DNA of 64,000 bases, from the NCBI RefSeq assembly GCF_049800835.1, contig NZ_JBNAFU010000013.1, forward strand, positions 1 through 64,000, read 5' to 3'. This document shows, in pieces, positions 13,427-22,041 of this stretch. The notes beneath the pieces were generated by a model. That model was not told the origin of the DNA. It worked only from the letters and a program-made list of their open reading frames with translations, and searched no databases. Position 1 is the stretch's first letter. Every line of letters begins with the position of its first letter. The position numbers and the translations under genes were made by a program. The stretch comes from Dinoroseobacter sp049800835. GTDB taxonomy: Bacteria; Pseudomonadota; Alphaproteobacteria; Rhodobacterales; Rhodobacteraceae.

Positions 13427-13495
13427 AGCGGAGCCGCCCCGTGGGAGTGAAGGTCGCAGACCGGCGGCACGGGGAGCACCGCCGGTCCAGTTGGT

Positions 13496-14776
13496 TTAGT
13501 TGCAGCGCGTGGCGATGTTGTTTTCCGCCGCGAACGCGTCGGAGTCCTCGACAACCAGCGCGTCGATGACCTCGGCATCCGAGTCGATCCAGTCGGTCAC
13601 GACATTCCAGGTCTGCGCAGCTGCATCCCACTGCTGGATCTTGGCCGAACCGGAGCCGCCATGGTCTTCGCAGGTGACAGAGAAGGCCGGGCCGAAGTTC
13701 GGCATTCCAAGCTCCGACATGCGTGCCTCGGTGATCTCCAGCGCTTCCATCCCGTCGCGCATCATCGCGGGCGTGATGTCCATCTCGCCGTGGATTTCCT
13801 GCGCCTTGCGGGTCGCTTCTGCCGCAAGCATCGCTGCGTAAAGACCGCGGTTATAGAGCACGGTACCGATCTGATCGCCCGCGCCGGCGGCTTTGCCGGT
13901 GTCATAAACATGGGTCTTCAGGTCCGCATAGATCGGGAAATCGTCGCCCACATTGTGCATGGCCAGCGACTTGTAGCCATCGGCGGCCTCCCCTGCGGGC
14001 AGAACGTCGTTTTCGGATCCGGCCCACCAGTTGCCGATGAAGTTCTCCATCGGGAAGCGGATGTTGGCAGCTTCCTGAACGGCGACCTGGTTCATCACGC
14101 CCCAGCCCCACATCACGACATAGTCGGGACGCTCACGGCGGATCTGCAGCCACTGGGCCTTTTGTTCCTGGCCCGGGTGGTCCACGGCGATGGTGGTCAG
14201 CTCGAAATTGTGCTTCGCGCTGAGCTCTTCGAGCGTGCGGATCGGTTCCTTGCCATAGGCGGAGTTGTGATAGACCAGCGCGACCTTCTTGCCGTCCAGC
14301 CCGTCATCCTCGTTCAGCAGGTAGTTCACGATGACTGACGCGCCGTCCCAGTAGTTGGCCGGATAGTTGAACACGTGGCTGAAGACGGCGCCATTCGCTG
14401 CCGAGGTCCGCCCGTAGCCCATCGTGTGAAGCGGGATCCCATCCGCCGTGGCTTTCGGGATCAGCTGGTACGTGATGCCGGTCGACAGCGGTTGATAGAC
14501 AAGGCTGCCCTCGCCTTTTGTCGCCTCGTAACACTCCACGCCCTTTTGCGTGTTGTAGCCGGTCTCGCATTCCAGAACGCGGGTCATGACACCGCCGATA
14601 CCGCCATCCCGTTCGTTCAGCAGGGTGAAGTAATCGGCATAGCCGTCCGCGAACGGAATGCCACCCGCCGCATAGGGCCCGGTCCGATAGGACAGGGACG
14701 GATAGACAAGATCGGCCATGACCGGAGCCGCGATCATCGTCGCGGCCACCGCCATGCTGGTCAGTTTCTTCTTCAT
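13496..14776 (-). CDS. ABC transporter periplasmic substrate-binding protein (Liv type)
   Basis: A 426-residue type I periplasmic binding protein with a signal peptide (MKKKLTSMAVAATMIAAPVMA, cleaved near residue 22). The ligand-binding fold follows (YPSLSYRTGPYAAGGIPFADG and VALVYHNSAYGKEPI). It delivers the ligand to LivH/LivM. GGGAGGA lies 6 nt before the ATG at 14776. It is longer than E. coli LivK (about 370). The neighbouring CoA ligases suggest a carboxylic acid rather than an amino acid as ligand, but this is inference. Confidence 0.88.
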   Translation of the reverse strand: MKKKLTSMAVAATMIAAPVMADLVYPSLSYRTGPYAAGGIPFADGYADYFTLLNERDGGIGGVMTRVLECETGYNTQKGVECYEATKGEGSLVYQPLSTGITYQLIPKATADGIPLHTMGYGRTSAANGAVFSHVFNYPANYWDGASVIVNYLLNEDDGLDGKKVALVYHNSAYGKEPIRTLEELSAKHNFELTTIAVDHPGQEQKAQWLQIRRERPDYVVMWGWGVMNQVAVQEAANIRFPMENFIGNWWAGSENDVLPAGEAADGYKSLAMHNVGDDFPIYADLKTHVYDTGKAAGAGDQIGTVLYNRGLYAAMLAAEATRKAQEIHGEMDITPAMMRDGMEALEITEARMSELGMPNFGPAFSVTCEDHGGSGSAKIQQWDAAAQTWNVVTDWIDSDAEVIDALVVEDSDAFAAENNIATRCN

Positions 14777-14842
14777 TGCGTGTCCTCCCAAATTGGTACG
14801 CAGTTAGATGCAGAGCTCCCCCGCTCCGTCAATTTCGACCCG

Positions 14843-15919
14843 CTAGTGCGGGAACGGCCAGAGCCGTAGCTTCTCCTTCGCCAGATCCCACAAGCGGGCG
14901 AGCCCGTGCGGCTCGACGATCAGGAAAAAGATGATGAGCCCGCCCAGGATGACGAACTCGAAATGCGCGGCAATGGCGGTGTCCCAGCCAAGACCGCCCA
15001 CCATGATGTTTTTCAGCAAGACCGGCAAAAGCACGATGAACGCCGCCCCGACGATGGAGCCGAAGATCGATCCAAGCCCGCCGATGATGATCATGAACAG
15101 GACAAGGAAGGATTGGTTGATGCCGAAGGCCTCCGTCACCTCGACCGCGCCAAGATAGACGGCAAAGAACAGGGCCCCCGCCACGCCGACAAAGAACGAG
15201 CTGACGGCAAAAGCGCTGAGTTTCGCCTTCAGCGGGTTCACCCCGATGATTTCGGCGGCGATGTCCATGTCGCGGATCGCCATCCACGTCCGTCCGATCG
15301 TGCCGCGCGTCAGGTTGCGGGCAATCCAGCCCAGCACCAGCAGGAACGCCAGACAGAACAGGTATTTCGGCGCGGCCTCGGCATTGGGACCGGTGATCGC
15401 GAAACCGAACAGCGAGCGTTCGGGCGCGTTGATCTGGCCCGAGGCCGAGTAGTTGTAGAACCACGGCACCTTGTTGAAGAGCCACACCAGAAAGAACTGC
15501 GCCGCCAGCGTGGCCACAGCCAGATAGAAGCCCTTGATCCGCAGGCTCGGCAGGCCGAAAAGCACGCCGACCAGCGCCGTGACGACCCCGCCGAACAACA
15601 CGCAGAATGCGATGTTCAGGTCCGGAAACGCGGTCATGATCTTGTAACAGGCATAGGCGCCTACGGCCATGAACCCGCCCGTGCCGAGGCTCACCTGTCC
15701 GCAATACCCGGTCAGGATATTCAGCCCGATTGCCGCAATCGCCCATACCAGGAACGGCACCATGACCGCATTGGCCCAGTAATCGGTAATGATGAAAGGC
15801 ACCAGACACGCGGCAAACGCCAGCACGATCCAGTAGCGCACCCTGTCGAACTTGATCGGAAAGGTCTGGCTGTCAGCGACGTAGCTCGTCTTGAAATCAC
15901 CCGCTTCACGATAGAACAT
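14843..15919 (-). CDS. livM: ABC transporter permease, LivM type
   Basis: A 358-residue inner-membrane permease with about nine to ten transmembrane segments. The LivM-type EAA-like loop (RGTIGRTWMAIRDMDIAAEIIGVNPLKAKL) contacts the ATPases. The hydrophilic N-terminus of about 30 residues is longer than usual. A GGGAGAAAG ribosome binding site precedes the ATG. It is separated from the small membrane protein gene upstream by a strong hairpin at 15951-15981. Confidence 0.9.
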   Translation of the reverse strand: MFYREAGDFKTSYVADSQTFPIKFDRVRYWIVLAFAACLVPFIITDYWANAVMVPFLVWAIAAIGLNILTGYCGQVSLGTGGFMAVGAYACYKIMTAFPDLNIAFCVLFGGVVTALVGVLFGLPSLRIKGFYLAVATLAAQFFLVWLFNKVPWFYNYSASGQINAPERSLFGFAITGPNAEAAPKYLFCLAFLLVLGWIARNLTRGTIGRTWMAIRDMDIAAEIIGVNPLKAKLSAFAVSSFFVGVAGALFFAVYLGAVEVTEAFGINQSFLVLFMIIIGGLGSIFGSIVGAAFIVLLPVLLKNIMVGGLGWDTAIAAHFEFVILGGLIIFFLIVEPHGLARLWDLAKEKLRLWPFPH

Positions 15920-15950
15920 GGCTTTCTCCCCTCACGCCGCCAGACATGCG

Positions 15951-15981
15951 AAAGGCGCACGGGGCGTTCCCATGCGCCTTT
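15951..15981 (-). terminator. Intercistronic hairpin between the 83-residue gene and livM
   Basis: A perfect 9-bp stem AAAGGCGCA / TGCGCCTTT with a 13-nt loop, followed on the minus strand by a short TTTC. It may attenuate transcription into livM or stabilise its mRNA end. Confidence 0.55.
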
Positions 15982-16023
15982 GCGCAATCAGTACACACTG
16001 ATTGTGGCGACCACCGCGCAGGT

Positions 16024-16275
16024 TTAGGCCCGCACGTCCTCCCAGGTCGCATTCTTTGTCTCGTCGACCCGCACGTGCAGGCCGGATTTGATGTCGCGTG
16101 TCGCGGCGTTCACCTGAATGCGTGCAAAAACGCCCGCACCCAGTCCCAATACCGCGATCACGGCGCTCACCCAGTCGAACGGCCGGTCCCCGAACAGGCC
16201 CGCCAAGGCCAGCAGTCCGAAGGTCCAGAACGCCGTGAAGGCGATAACGCAGGCGATGGCCCAGAATTTTTTCAT
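16024..16275 (-). CDS. Small two-TM membrane protein
   Basis: An 83-residue protein with hydrophobic segments near residues 6-27 and 36-54, followed by a polar tail (IQVNAATRDIKSGLHVRVDETKNATWEDVRA). No family is recognised. It lies on the same strand as the transporter genes, between livH and livM, and could be an accessory subunit. A start at 16275 gives a normal N-terminal basic patch (MKKFW). Confidence 0.6.
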   Translation of the reverse strand: MKKFWAIACVIAFTAFWTFGLLALAGLFGDRPFDWVSAVIAVLGLGAGVFARIQVNAATRDIKSGLHVRVDETKNATWEDVRA

Positions 16276-16517
16276 GGTTGATCGTCTCCGAATAGGCTGT
16301 GGCCGACGCTTCAGCGCCCGCCGTCTGCGACATAAGTGGTAGAAATCCTGGCCACGTCAATATGTATCTCGGAGCCGGAATATATGCAGCGCAGCAATGC
16401 GTTAGCAGCATTTCGACGCCGCGTCGCAGCATCGCCTTGCCCAGAAATGGCCTTCCGATGGGGCTTGTTTCGCCGCAGCGCCCGCGCAGCCTGTAGCTCG
16501 TATTTACGGAGGTAGTG

Positions 16518-16862
16518 ATGACCCTTGCCCGCGAACTCGAAGACCTGGAAGCCCGGCGAAAGGCCGGTACACTTTCGGATGAGGATGCTAGCCGCGCGAA
16601 GGAAGCGCTCCTGCGCGGTGCCAGTGGAACGGCGGCTCGCGACACCCTTGGCGATCGCGACACCGCGCACCGGGGCACGTTGCGCCACGTGATCTTCGCC
16701 GGGGCCATGTCCAACCTGCTGATGACGATCGTGGTTCTCGCGACCCTCGCGGCCATGGTATACGTTTTCATTCCGCTCACGCTGGCAATGCCCATCATGA
16801 TCGTCCTGGCGCTCTGCTTGCCGTTCATCTGGCTGTGGGACTGGTTCACGGACCTGTTCTGA
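16518..16862 (+). CDS. Small membrane protein with short N-terminal helical domain
   Basis: A 114-residue protein. Residues 1-35 (ARELEDLEARRKAGTLSDEDASRAKEALL) resemble a SHOCT-like short helical domain. Two transmembrane helices follow near residues 62-84 and 88-108, ending WDWFTDLF. ATG 16518 is chosen because the ACGGAGGT site (16506-16513) suits it better than the adjoining GTG. It lies antisense within the ABC transporter cluster, which it splits. Function unknown. Confidence 0.65.
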   Translation: MTLARELEDLEARRKAGTLSDEDASRAKEALLRGASGTAARDTLGDRDTAHRGTLRHVIFAGAMSNLLMTIVVLATLAAMVYVFIPLTLAMPIMIVLALCLPFIWLWDWFTDLF

Positions 16863-16878
16863 CGCCGGGCCGTCATCG

Positions 16879-17868
16879 CTACACCCTCTCGATGATCTTC
16901 TCGCCGAACAGCCCCTGTGGGCGGAAGACGAGGAACACGAGCGCCAAGACATAGGCAAACCAGTTCTGCGTGGCTCCGCCCAGATAGGGCTGACCGATCA
17001 GGAACTCGAAAAGCTGCTCCCCCATCCCGATGATCAGGCCGCCGACAATGGCGCCGGGAATCGACGTGAAGCCGCCCAGCATCAGAACCGGCAATGCCTT
17101 CAGCGCGATCAGCGACAGGCTGAACTGCACACCGGACTTCGCGCCCCACATGATGCCCGCTACCAGCGCCACGAACCCGGCGATGGCCCAGACCAGGACC
17201 CAGATGAAGTTCAGGCTGATCCCGACCGACAAAGCCGCCTGGTGGTCATCTGCCACCGCCCGCAGCGCACGGCCCTGCTTGGTGTATTGCGAGAAAATCA
17301 CCAGCCCGGTCACGAGCACGGCGGCGATCAGGGTGGCGGCAATGTCCAGGTTGTCGATAAAGAACCCGTAACCGAACAGGTTGAACGTGACCTCGTCGAT
17401 AGTCTCGTTCAGGCCCTGTGGTAGCCCGACATCCAGTTTCTTGATCTCTGCTCCCCACATCAGGTCGGCGACGCCCTCTAGGAAAAAGGCCAGACCGATC
17501 GTGGCCATGAACAGAATGATCGGCTCCTGGTTGACCAGATGGCGCAGAACCAGTTTGTTCACCAGCCACGCGAACCCGATCATCACCACGACTGTCAGCA
17601 GGATCGCCAGAAGCGCCGGCAACTGCCAGCCGAAATAGTGGATGTTGGTTCCGAAGATCGCGTTGATCAGATGCGCGAACGGCACCTGCCCGTTCTGTAT
17701 GCCCACCAGCGTCATCGCCGCGAACAGCGCCATGACGCCCTGCGCATAGTTGAAGATGCCGGACGCCTTGAAGATCAGCACGAAACCCAGCGCGACCAGC
17801 GCGTACATCACCCCGGCCATCAGACCGTTGAGCGTGACCTCCATCGCAAACAGCAATTGATCGGGCAT
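16879..17868 (-). CDS. livH: ABC transporter permease, LivH type
   Basis: A 329-residue permease with about eight transmembrane segments and the LivH-type motifs TKQGRALRAVADDHQAALSVG (coupling loop) and GGFTSIPGAIVGG. It forms the channel with LivM. GGGAGGACACCTG precedes the ATG. A 53-bp repeat (17898-17950) lies directly upstream, in the gap to livG. Confidence 0.9.
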   Translation of the reverse strand: MPDQLLFAMEVTLNGLMAGVMYALVALGFVLIFKASGIFNYAQGVMALFAAMTLVGIQNGQVPFAHLINAIFGTNIHYFGWQLPALLAILLTVVVMIGFAWLVNKLVLRHLVNQEPIILFMATIGLAFFLEGVADLMWGAEIKKLDVGLPQGLNETIDEVTFNLFGYGFFIDNLDIAATLIAAVLVTGLVIFSQYTKQGRALRAVADDHQAALSVGISLNFIWVLVWAIAGFVALVAGIMWGAKSGVQFSLSLIALKALPVLMLGGFTSIPGAIVGGLIIGMGEQLFEFLIGQPYLGGATQNWFAYVLALVFLVFRPQGLFGEKIIERV

Positions 17869-17897
17869 CAGGTGTCCTCCCCGGTGGTCTGCGGAGT

Positions 17898-17950
17898 GCT
17901 ACAATTTGTGAAACTGGGGTTTTGGGAATGATACAAAACGTACAAAACCG
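17898..17950 (+). repeat. 53-bp dispersed intergenic repeat, copy A
   Basis: Begins GCTACAATTTGTGAAAC and ends ACGTACAAAAC. It aligns without gaps over 53 bp to the reverse complement of 34622-34674, with 38 identities by my count, including 10 of 10 in ACGTACAAAA. It lies between livG and livH. Confidence 0.6.
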
Positions 17951-17958
17951 TCGATCCG

Positions 17959-18780
17959 TCAGTCATGCGCCACTCCCAGATAGGCATCGATCACTGCCTG
18001 GTTCGACCGCACCTCGTCCGGCGTGCCGTCCCCGATCTTCTTGCCGTAATCCATCACGACCACCCGATCTGACAGGTCCATCACGACCCCCATATCGTGC
18101 TCGATCAGGGCGATGGTCGTGCCAAACTCATCGTTCACATCGAGGATGAAGCGCGACATGTCTTCCTTTTCCTCAACGTTCATGCCCGCCATGGGCTCGT
18201 CGAGCAGCAGCAGCATGGGTTCTGCGGCCAGCGCGCGTGCCAGCTCGACCCGTTTTTTCAGGCCGTAGGGCAGCCGCCCGACGGGCGTCTTGCGGATATT
18301 CTGGATCTCCAGAAAATCGATGATTTTCTCAACTTTTTCGCGGTTTTCAGTCTCTTCCCGCTGCGCCTTGCCCCACCAGAGCGCCTGATCCAGCATGCTC
18401 GATTTCATATGTGTCAGACGCCCGGTCATGATGTTATCGAGAACGCTCATGCCTTCGAAAAGCGCGATGTTCTGGAAGGTCCGCGCGATCCCCTGGCGGG
18501 CCACCTGGTAGGGTTTCATCTGCGCCCGCCGCGCGCCTTGAAACCAGACCTCACCCTCCTGCGGAACATAGAAGCCCGAGATGACATTCAGCATGGAGGA
18601 CTTGCCCGCGCCATTGGGCCCGATGATCGCCCGGATCTCCCCTTCGCGGATGTCGAAGGAGATATCCTTGATCGCCGTCACCCCCCCGAACCGCAGGGTG
18701 ATGTTCTTCATCTCCATCACCACGCCCCCGATCTTGCGACCGTCCGCGGTGGTGTAGCCTTCAGGCGATTGATCCAGCAT
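17959..18780 (-). CDS. livG: ABC transporter ATP-binding protein, LivG type
   Basis: A 273-residue ATPase with Walker A GPNGAGKSS (residues 54-62), signature LPYGLKKRVELARAL and Walker B LLLLLDEP. The LivG-type loop IARTFQNIALFEGM is present. It partners with LivF to power the permease pair. It is 9 bp downstream of the acyl-CoA synthetase, so the two are cotranscribed. Confidence 0.92.
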   Translation of the reverse strand: MLDQSPEGYTTADGRKIGGVVMEMKNITLRFGGVTAIKDISFDIREGEIRAIIGPNGAGKSSMLNVISGFYVPQEGEVWFQGARRAQMKPYQVARQGIARTFQNIALFEGMSVLDNIMTGRLTHMKSSMLDQALWWGKAQREETENREKVEKIIDFLEIQNIRKTPVGRLPYGLKKRVELARALAAEPMLLLLDEPMAGMNVEEKEDMSRFILDVNDEFGTTIALIEHDMGVVMDLSDRVVVMDYGKKIGDGTPDEVRSNQAVIDAYLGVAHD

Positions 18781-18789
18781 TTGCGCCCC

Positions 18790-20769
18790 CTATTCCGCAG
18801 CCACAGCCTCTGGCGCCCGCGCTTCAACCGTCCTCACATCGCGGATTTCCAGTGTTGCCTTGATGGAGCCTTTGCGACCGTCTTCATAGGTGACTTCCGT
18901 TTCGGTCGAGACTGAAGGCGACCCGTCATAAAGCGCTGTAATCAGGTCATTATATTTCTCTTCGATGATCCGACGGCGCACTTTGCGGGTGCGGGTCAGC
19001 TCCCCGTCGTCGGCATCAAGCTCCTTGTGCAAGACAAGGAAACGGTGAATCTGGCAGCCCGACAGCATCTCGTCCTGCGCGACGCTTTCATTCGTCTCGG
19101 CGATATGGCTCTGGATCATGTCCAGCACCTGAGGGTGGCCTGCGAGTTCCTGATACGAGGCGTAGGCGATGTTATTGCGCTCGGCCCAGTTGCCCACGGC
19201 GGTCAGGTCGATATTGATGAAGGCCGTGCAGGTCTCGCGCCCCGCGCCGAAGACCACCGCCTCAAGGATATTGGGATAGAACTTCAGCTTGTTTTCCACG
19301 TATTTCGGCGCAAAGAGCGCCCCGGACGCCATCTTGCCCACGTCCTTGGCCCGGTCGATGATGCGCAAATGACCCGTGTCCGGCTCGATGAACCCGGCAT
19401 CGCCCGTGGCCACCCAGCCTTCGGCATCCTTGGTCGATGCGGTGCTTTCGTCGTTCTTGTAATACTTCACGAAGACACCGGGGGAGCGGTAGAACACCTC
19501 GCCACTGTCGTCGATGCGCAACTCGACACCCGGTGTGGGTGTGCCGACAGTATCCGCGCGTACTTCGTTGTCTTTTTGCTGCGTGATGAATACGGAGGCT
19601 TCCGTCTGCCCGTAGAGCTGCTTCAGGTTGATCCCCAAAGAGCGATAGAAATCAAAGATTTCCGGTCCGATTGCCTCCCCTGCCGTGTAGCCCACGCGGA
19701 TGCGGCTGAGCCCCAGCGTATTCTTGAGCGGTCCGTAAACCAGCAGGTTGCCAAGGGCGTATTTCAGCTTGTCCATGGCACCAACCGGCTCGCCATCGAG
19801 CAGTTTCGGCCCGACTTTCCGAGCATGCGCCATGAACGTATCAAACAGCCATTTCTTGAGCTTCCCGGCATCTTCCATCCGGATCATGACGGTGGTCAAC
19901 TGCGTTTCGAAAATGCGCGGCGGGGCGAAATAGTAGCTGGGTCCGATCTCGCGCAGATCCGTCATCATCGTGTCAGGGGATTCCGGGCAGTTCACGCAGA
20001 ACCCTGTCCAGTACGCCTGTCCAACCGAGAAGATGAAATCGCCAACCCACGCCATCGGCAGGTAGGCGAGAATGTCATCCCCGGGTTGCAACCGGTCAAA
20101 CTCGGCGGAGTTCTTCGACGTCAGGATGATGTTGTCGTTTGACAAAACCACACCCTTGGGGCGCCCAGTGGTGCCAGAGGTGTATAGCATGACGCAGGTA
20201 GTCGCACCGTTCTGCCGGTCGAGCCGCACGGCCATCTCCCGCTCGCCCTTATCGCGCGTGGCTCTGCCTTCGGCCTGTACGAACTCGAACAGCCGCAGGT
20301 GGGTGTGGTCGTATTTCCGCATGCCCCGTTTGTCGAGGTAGATCACCTCCTCCAGCATAGGTAACCGGTCCTTGACCTCGATGACCTTGTCGACTTGCTC
20401 TTGATCCTGCGCGATGACAAACCGGGCACCGCAGTGGTCCAACACGTAAGCAATTTCTTCGCCGACGGCGTCCTGATAGAGAGGAACAGGGACCGCGCCA
20501 CACATTTGGGCGGCCACCATAGACCAGTACATGTGCGGGCGGTTGCGTCCGATGAGGGCTACATGGTCCCCCTCATTCAGTCCCATATCCAGCAAGCCGT
20601 AGGCCAGCGCCTCGATCTCTTCACGCGCGTCTTCCCAGGTCCAGCTCTGCCAGATCCCGAACTCTTTTTCGCGATACGCCGGCTTGGTCCCGAATGTGGC
20701 CGCGTTCCTGGCGAGCAGGCGCGGAAACGTATCCAGCCGGCCTTCGGCCGCTGCGCTTCCCATTGACAT
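18790..20769 (-). CDS. Long-chain acyl-CoA synthetase type AMP-forming ligase
   Basis: A 659-residue AMP-dependent synthetase. The P-loop YTSGTTGRPKGV lies at residues 196-207, the core has YGQTEAS, and the hinge region has GWVATGDAGFIEPDTGHLRIIDRAKD. Length and motifs suit the FadD/ACSL-like group that makes fatty or aryl acyl-CoA. ATG 20769 is chosen for its AGGGAGG site. It is the first gene of the transporter cluster, so transport and activation appear coupled. A palindrome and possible promoter lie upstream (20826-20879). Confidence 0.88.
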   Translation of the reverse strand: MSMGSAAAEGRLDTFPRLLARNAATFGTKPAYREKEFGIWQSWTWEDAREEIEALAYGLLDMGLNEGDHVALIGRNRPHMYWSMVAAQMCGAVPVPLYQDAVGEEIAYVLDHCGARFVIAQDQEQVDKVIEVKDRLPMLEEVIYLDKRGMRKYDHTHLRLFEFVQAEGRATRDKGEREMAVRLDRQNGATTCVMLYTSGTTGRPKGVVLSNDNIILTSKNSAEFDRLQPGDDILAYLPMAWVGDFIFSVGQAYWTGFCVNCPESPDTMMTDLREIGPSYYFAPPRIFETQLTTVMIRMEDAGKLKKWLFDTFMAHARKVGPKLLDGEPVGAMDKLKYALGNLLVYGPLKNTLGLSRIRVGYTAGEAIGPEIFDFYRSLGINLKQLYGQTEASVFITQQKDNEVRADTVGTPTPGVELRIDDSGEVFYRSPGVFVKYYKNDESTASTKDAEGWVATGDAGFIEPDTGHLRIIDRAKDVGKMASGALFAPKYVENKLKFYPNILEAVVFGAGRETCTAFINIDLTAVGNWAERNNIAYASYQELAGHPQVLDMIQSHIAETNESVAQDEMLSGCQIHRFLVLHKELDADDGELTRTRKVRRRIIEEKYNDLITALYDGSPSVSTETEVTYEDGRKGSIKATLEIRDVRTVEARAPEAVAAE

Positions 20770-20865
20770 GATCCTCCCTGACCGGCTCCTGCGCCGGCAC
20801 ACCCACGTTGACCGCAGGTTGAATCATACTGTGCCTCAAGGATGCGAGACGTCAATTATTTTTTT

Positions 20866-20879
20866 TGAACAAGCGTTCA
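20866..20879. promoter_or_regulatory. Palindromic operator candidate upstream of the acyl-CoA synthetase
   Basis: TGAAC-N4-GTTCA, a TetR-type dyad. On the minus strand it lies just upstream of TTGACG (-35 candidate, about 20850-20855) and CAGTAT about 18 bp further. The position suits repression or control of the transporter cluster. Confidence 0.4.
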
Positions 20880-20898
20880 GATAATACTTGTCAGCACA

Positions 20899-21216
20899 TC
20901 AGATGATGTCGTCTTCAACATCCGTGACATCGACGCCCAACGCGTCCAGACCGCTTTCCAGATAGTCGGCAAGCAGCGGCTCTTTCATCAGGTATTTCTC
21001 CGTCGGAACAGTCGCCTCTTCCATCGCGATGCGTTTGGCGTCAGCGATTTCCTCGGCATCGAAATCATCGCGTCCGACCCACAATACCGCCACCAGACTG
21101 GCCTGCTCATCCTCGTTGAGATCCGCGATAAACCCTTCAAGGGCTGCCTCTGCCATCTTGCCCTCGCGGGCGAGCAGGATCACTTGCGCGATTTTCGCAT
21201 TGCTGATGTCGAGCAT
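20899..21216 (-). CDS. DUF3775 family protein
   Basis: A 105-residue acidic cytoplasmic protein starting MLDISNAKIAQVILLARE, with the central GFIADLNEDEQASLVAVLWVGRDDF expected for DUF3775. Function unknown in the family. GGGAGG precedes the ATG at 21216, which I prefer to a longer frame. It lies between the SDR operon and the acyl-CoA synthetase and may be expressed with either. Confidence 0.72.
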   Translation of the reverse strand: MLDISNAKIAQVILLAREGKMAEAALEGFIADLNEDEQASLVAVLWVGRDDFDAEEIADAKRIAMEEATVPTEKYLMKEPLLADYLESGLDALGVDVTDVEDDII

Positions 21217-21291
21217 GTTTGCCTCCCTCGAGCCGTGTGAACACAGCTTCAACAAAGCGGCATAATCTGACAAGGGGCGGTTCGACGCGGC

Positions 21292-22023
21292 TCAGGCAAA
21301 AATGCGGTAGTAGAGCCAATCCGGCAGAAACTGAGACATGCGGAACATAGACCCGAACAATGTCGGGAAGCTGCGTTTGAAGTTGTCGGACATCATGTGC
21401 TCGACCACCTCACGTGCAGCATCCTCGGGCTCCATGATGAAGGGCATCTTGAAGTCGTTCTTGTCGGTCAGTCGCGTCTTGATGAAGCCGGGATTGACCA
21501 CTTGGATGTCAACGCCGGAGTTGCGCAAATCTGCCTGCATTCCCTCGGCCAAATACATCACACCTGCTTTGGATGCTCCGTAGCCGGTGGCCCCGGGCAA
21601 ACCGCGGAACCCTGAAAGCGATCCGGTCAACACGATGTGACCCGCATCCTTCGCGACCATCGCGGGCAAGACTGCCCCGACACAGCGCGCGGCGCCGGTA
21701 AAGTTGATATCGCACATCGCCTCGACTTTCTCAGCGTCCCAGTCCTGCGCGGCAAGCGGCCAGTAGACCCCTGCGAGAAACACCATACCGTCAATGTCAC
21801 CGATCTGGTCTGCTGCGTCCCGAACCGAAGCGCTGTCGGAAATATCCACGGTAACATAGGACCCTTTGCCCGGCAGGTCCGCGACGAGTTCAGCCAATCG
21901 GTCCGCGTTGCGCGCGGAGACGATGACTTCCACACCCATGCGGCTCAGGTGCAGCGCAACTGCCCGACCCAGACCTTCAGACGCGCCGACAAGCCAGTAC
22001 CGTTTTCCGTTCAAATCGCGCAC
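21292..22023 (-). CDS. Short-chain dehydrogenase/reductase
   Basis: A 243-residue classical SDR. The cofactor motif GASEGLGR lies near residue 13, the catalytic serine in LTGSLSG, and the YGASK pair follows, with the PGFIKT cofactor loop after it. It is an NAD(P)H-dependent oxidoreductase. GTG 22023 is preferred because GGAAGGA precedes it; a TTG at 22038 is the alternative. It is the last gene of the five-gene operon read from 25920. In R. sphaeroides the corresponding operon (as I recall, RSP_1087-1091) is SigmaE-controlled and linked to membrane fatty-acid chemistry. Confidence 0.85.
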   Translation of the reverse strand: MRDLNGKRYWLVGASEGLGRAVALHLSRMGVEVIVSARNADRLAELVADLPGKGSYVTVDISDSASVRDAADQIGDIDGMVFLAGVYWPLAAQDWDAEKVEAMCDINFTGAARCVGAVLPAMVAKDAGHIVLTGSLSGFRGLPGATGYGASKAGVMYLAEGMQADLRNSGVDIQVVNPGFIKTRLTDKNDFKMPFIMEPEDAAREVVEHMMSDNFKRSFPTLFGSMFRMSQFLPDWLYYRIFA

Positions 22024-22041
22024 GTCTCGTCCTTCCAAACC

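Noticed and set aside
14906..16027. Long plus-strand open frame opposite livM
   Set aside because: Shadow of livM: composition is Arg/His/Gln-rich with no hydrophobic or domain pattern.
19027..20142. 371-codon plus-strand open frame opposite the acyl-CoA synthetase
   Set aside because: Shadow of a well-recognised enzyme with no Shine-Dalgarno or domain.
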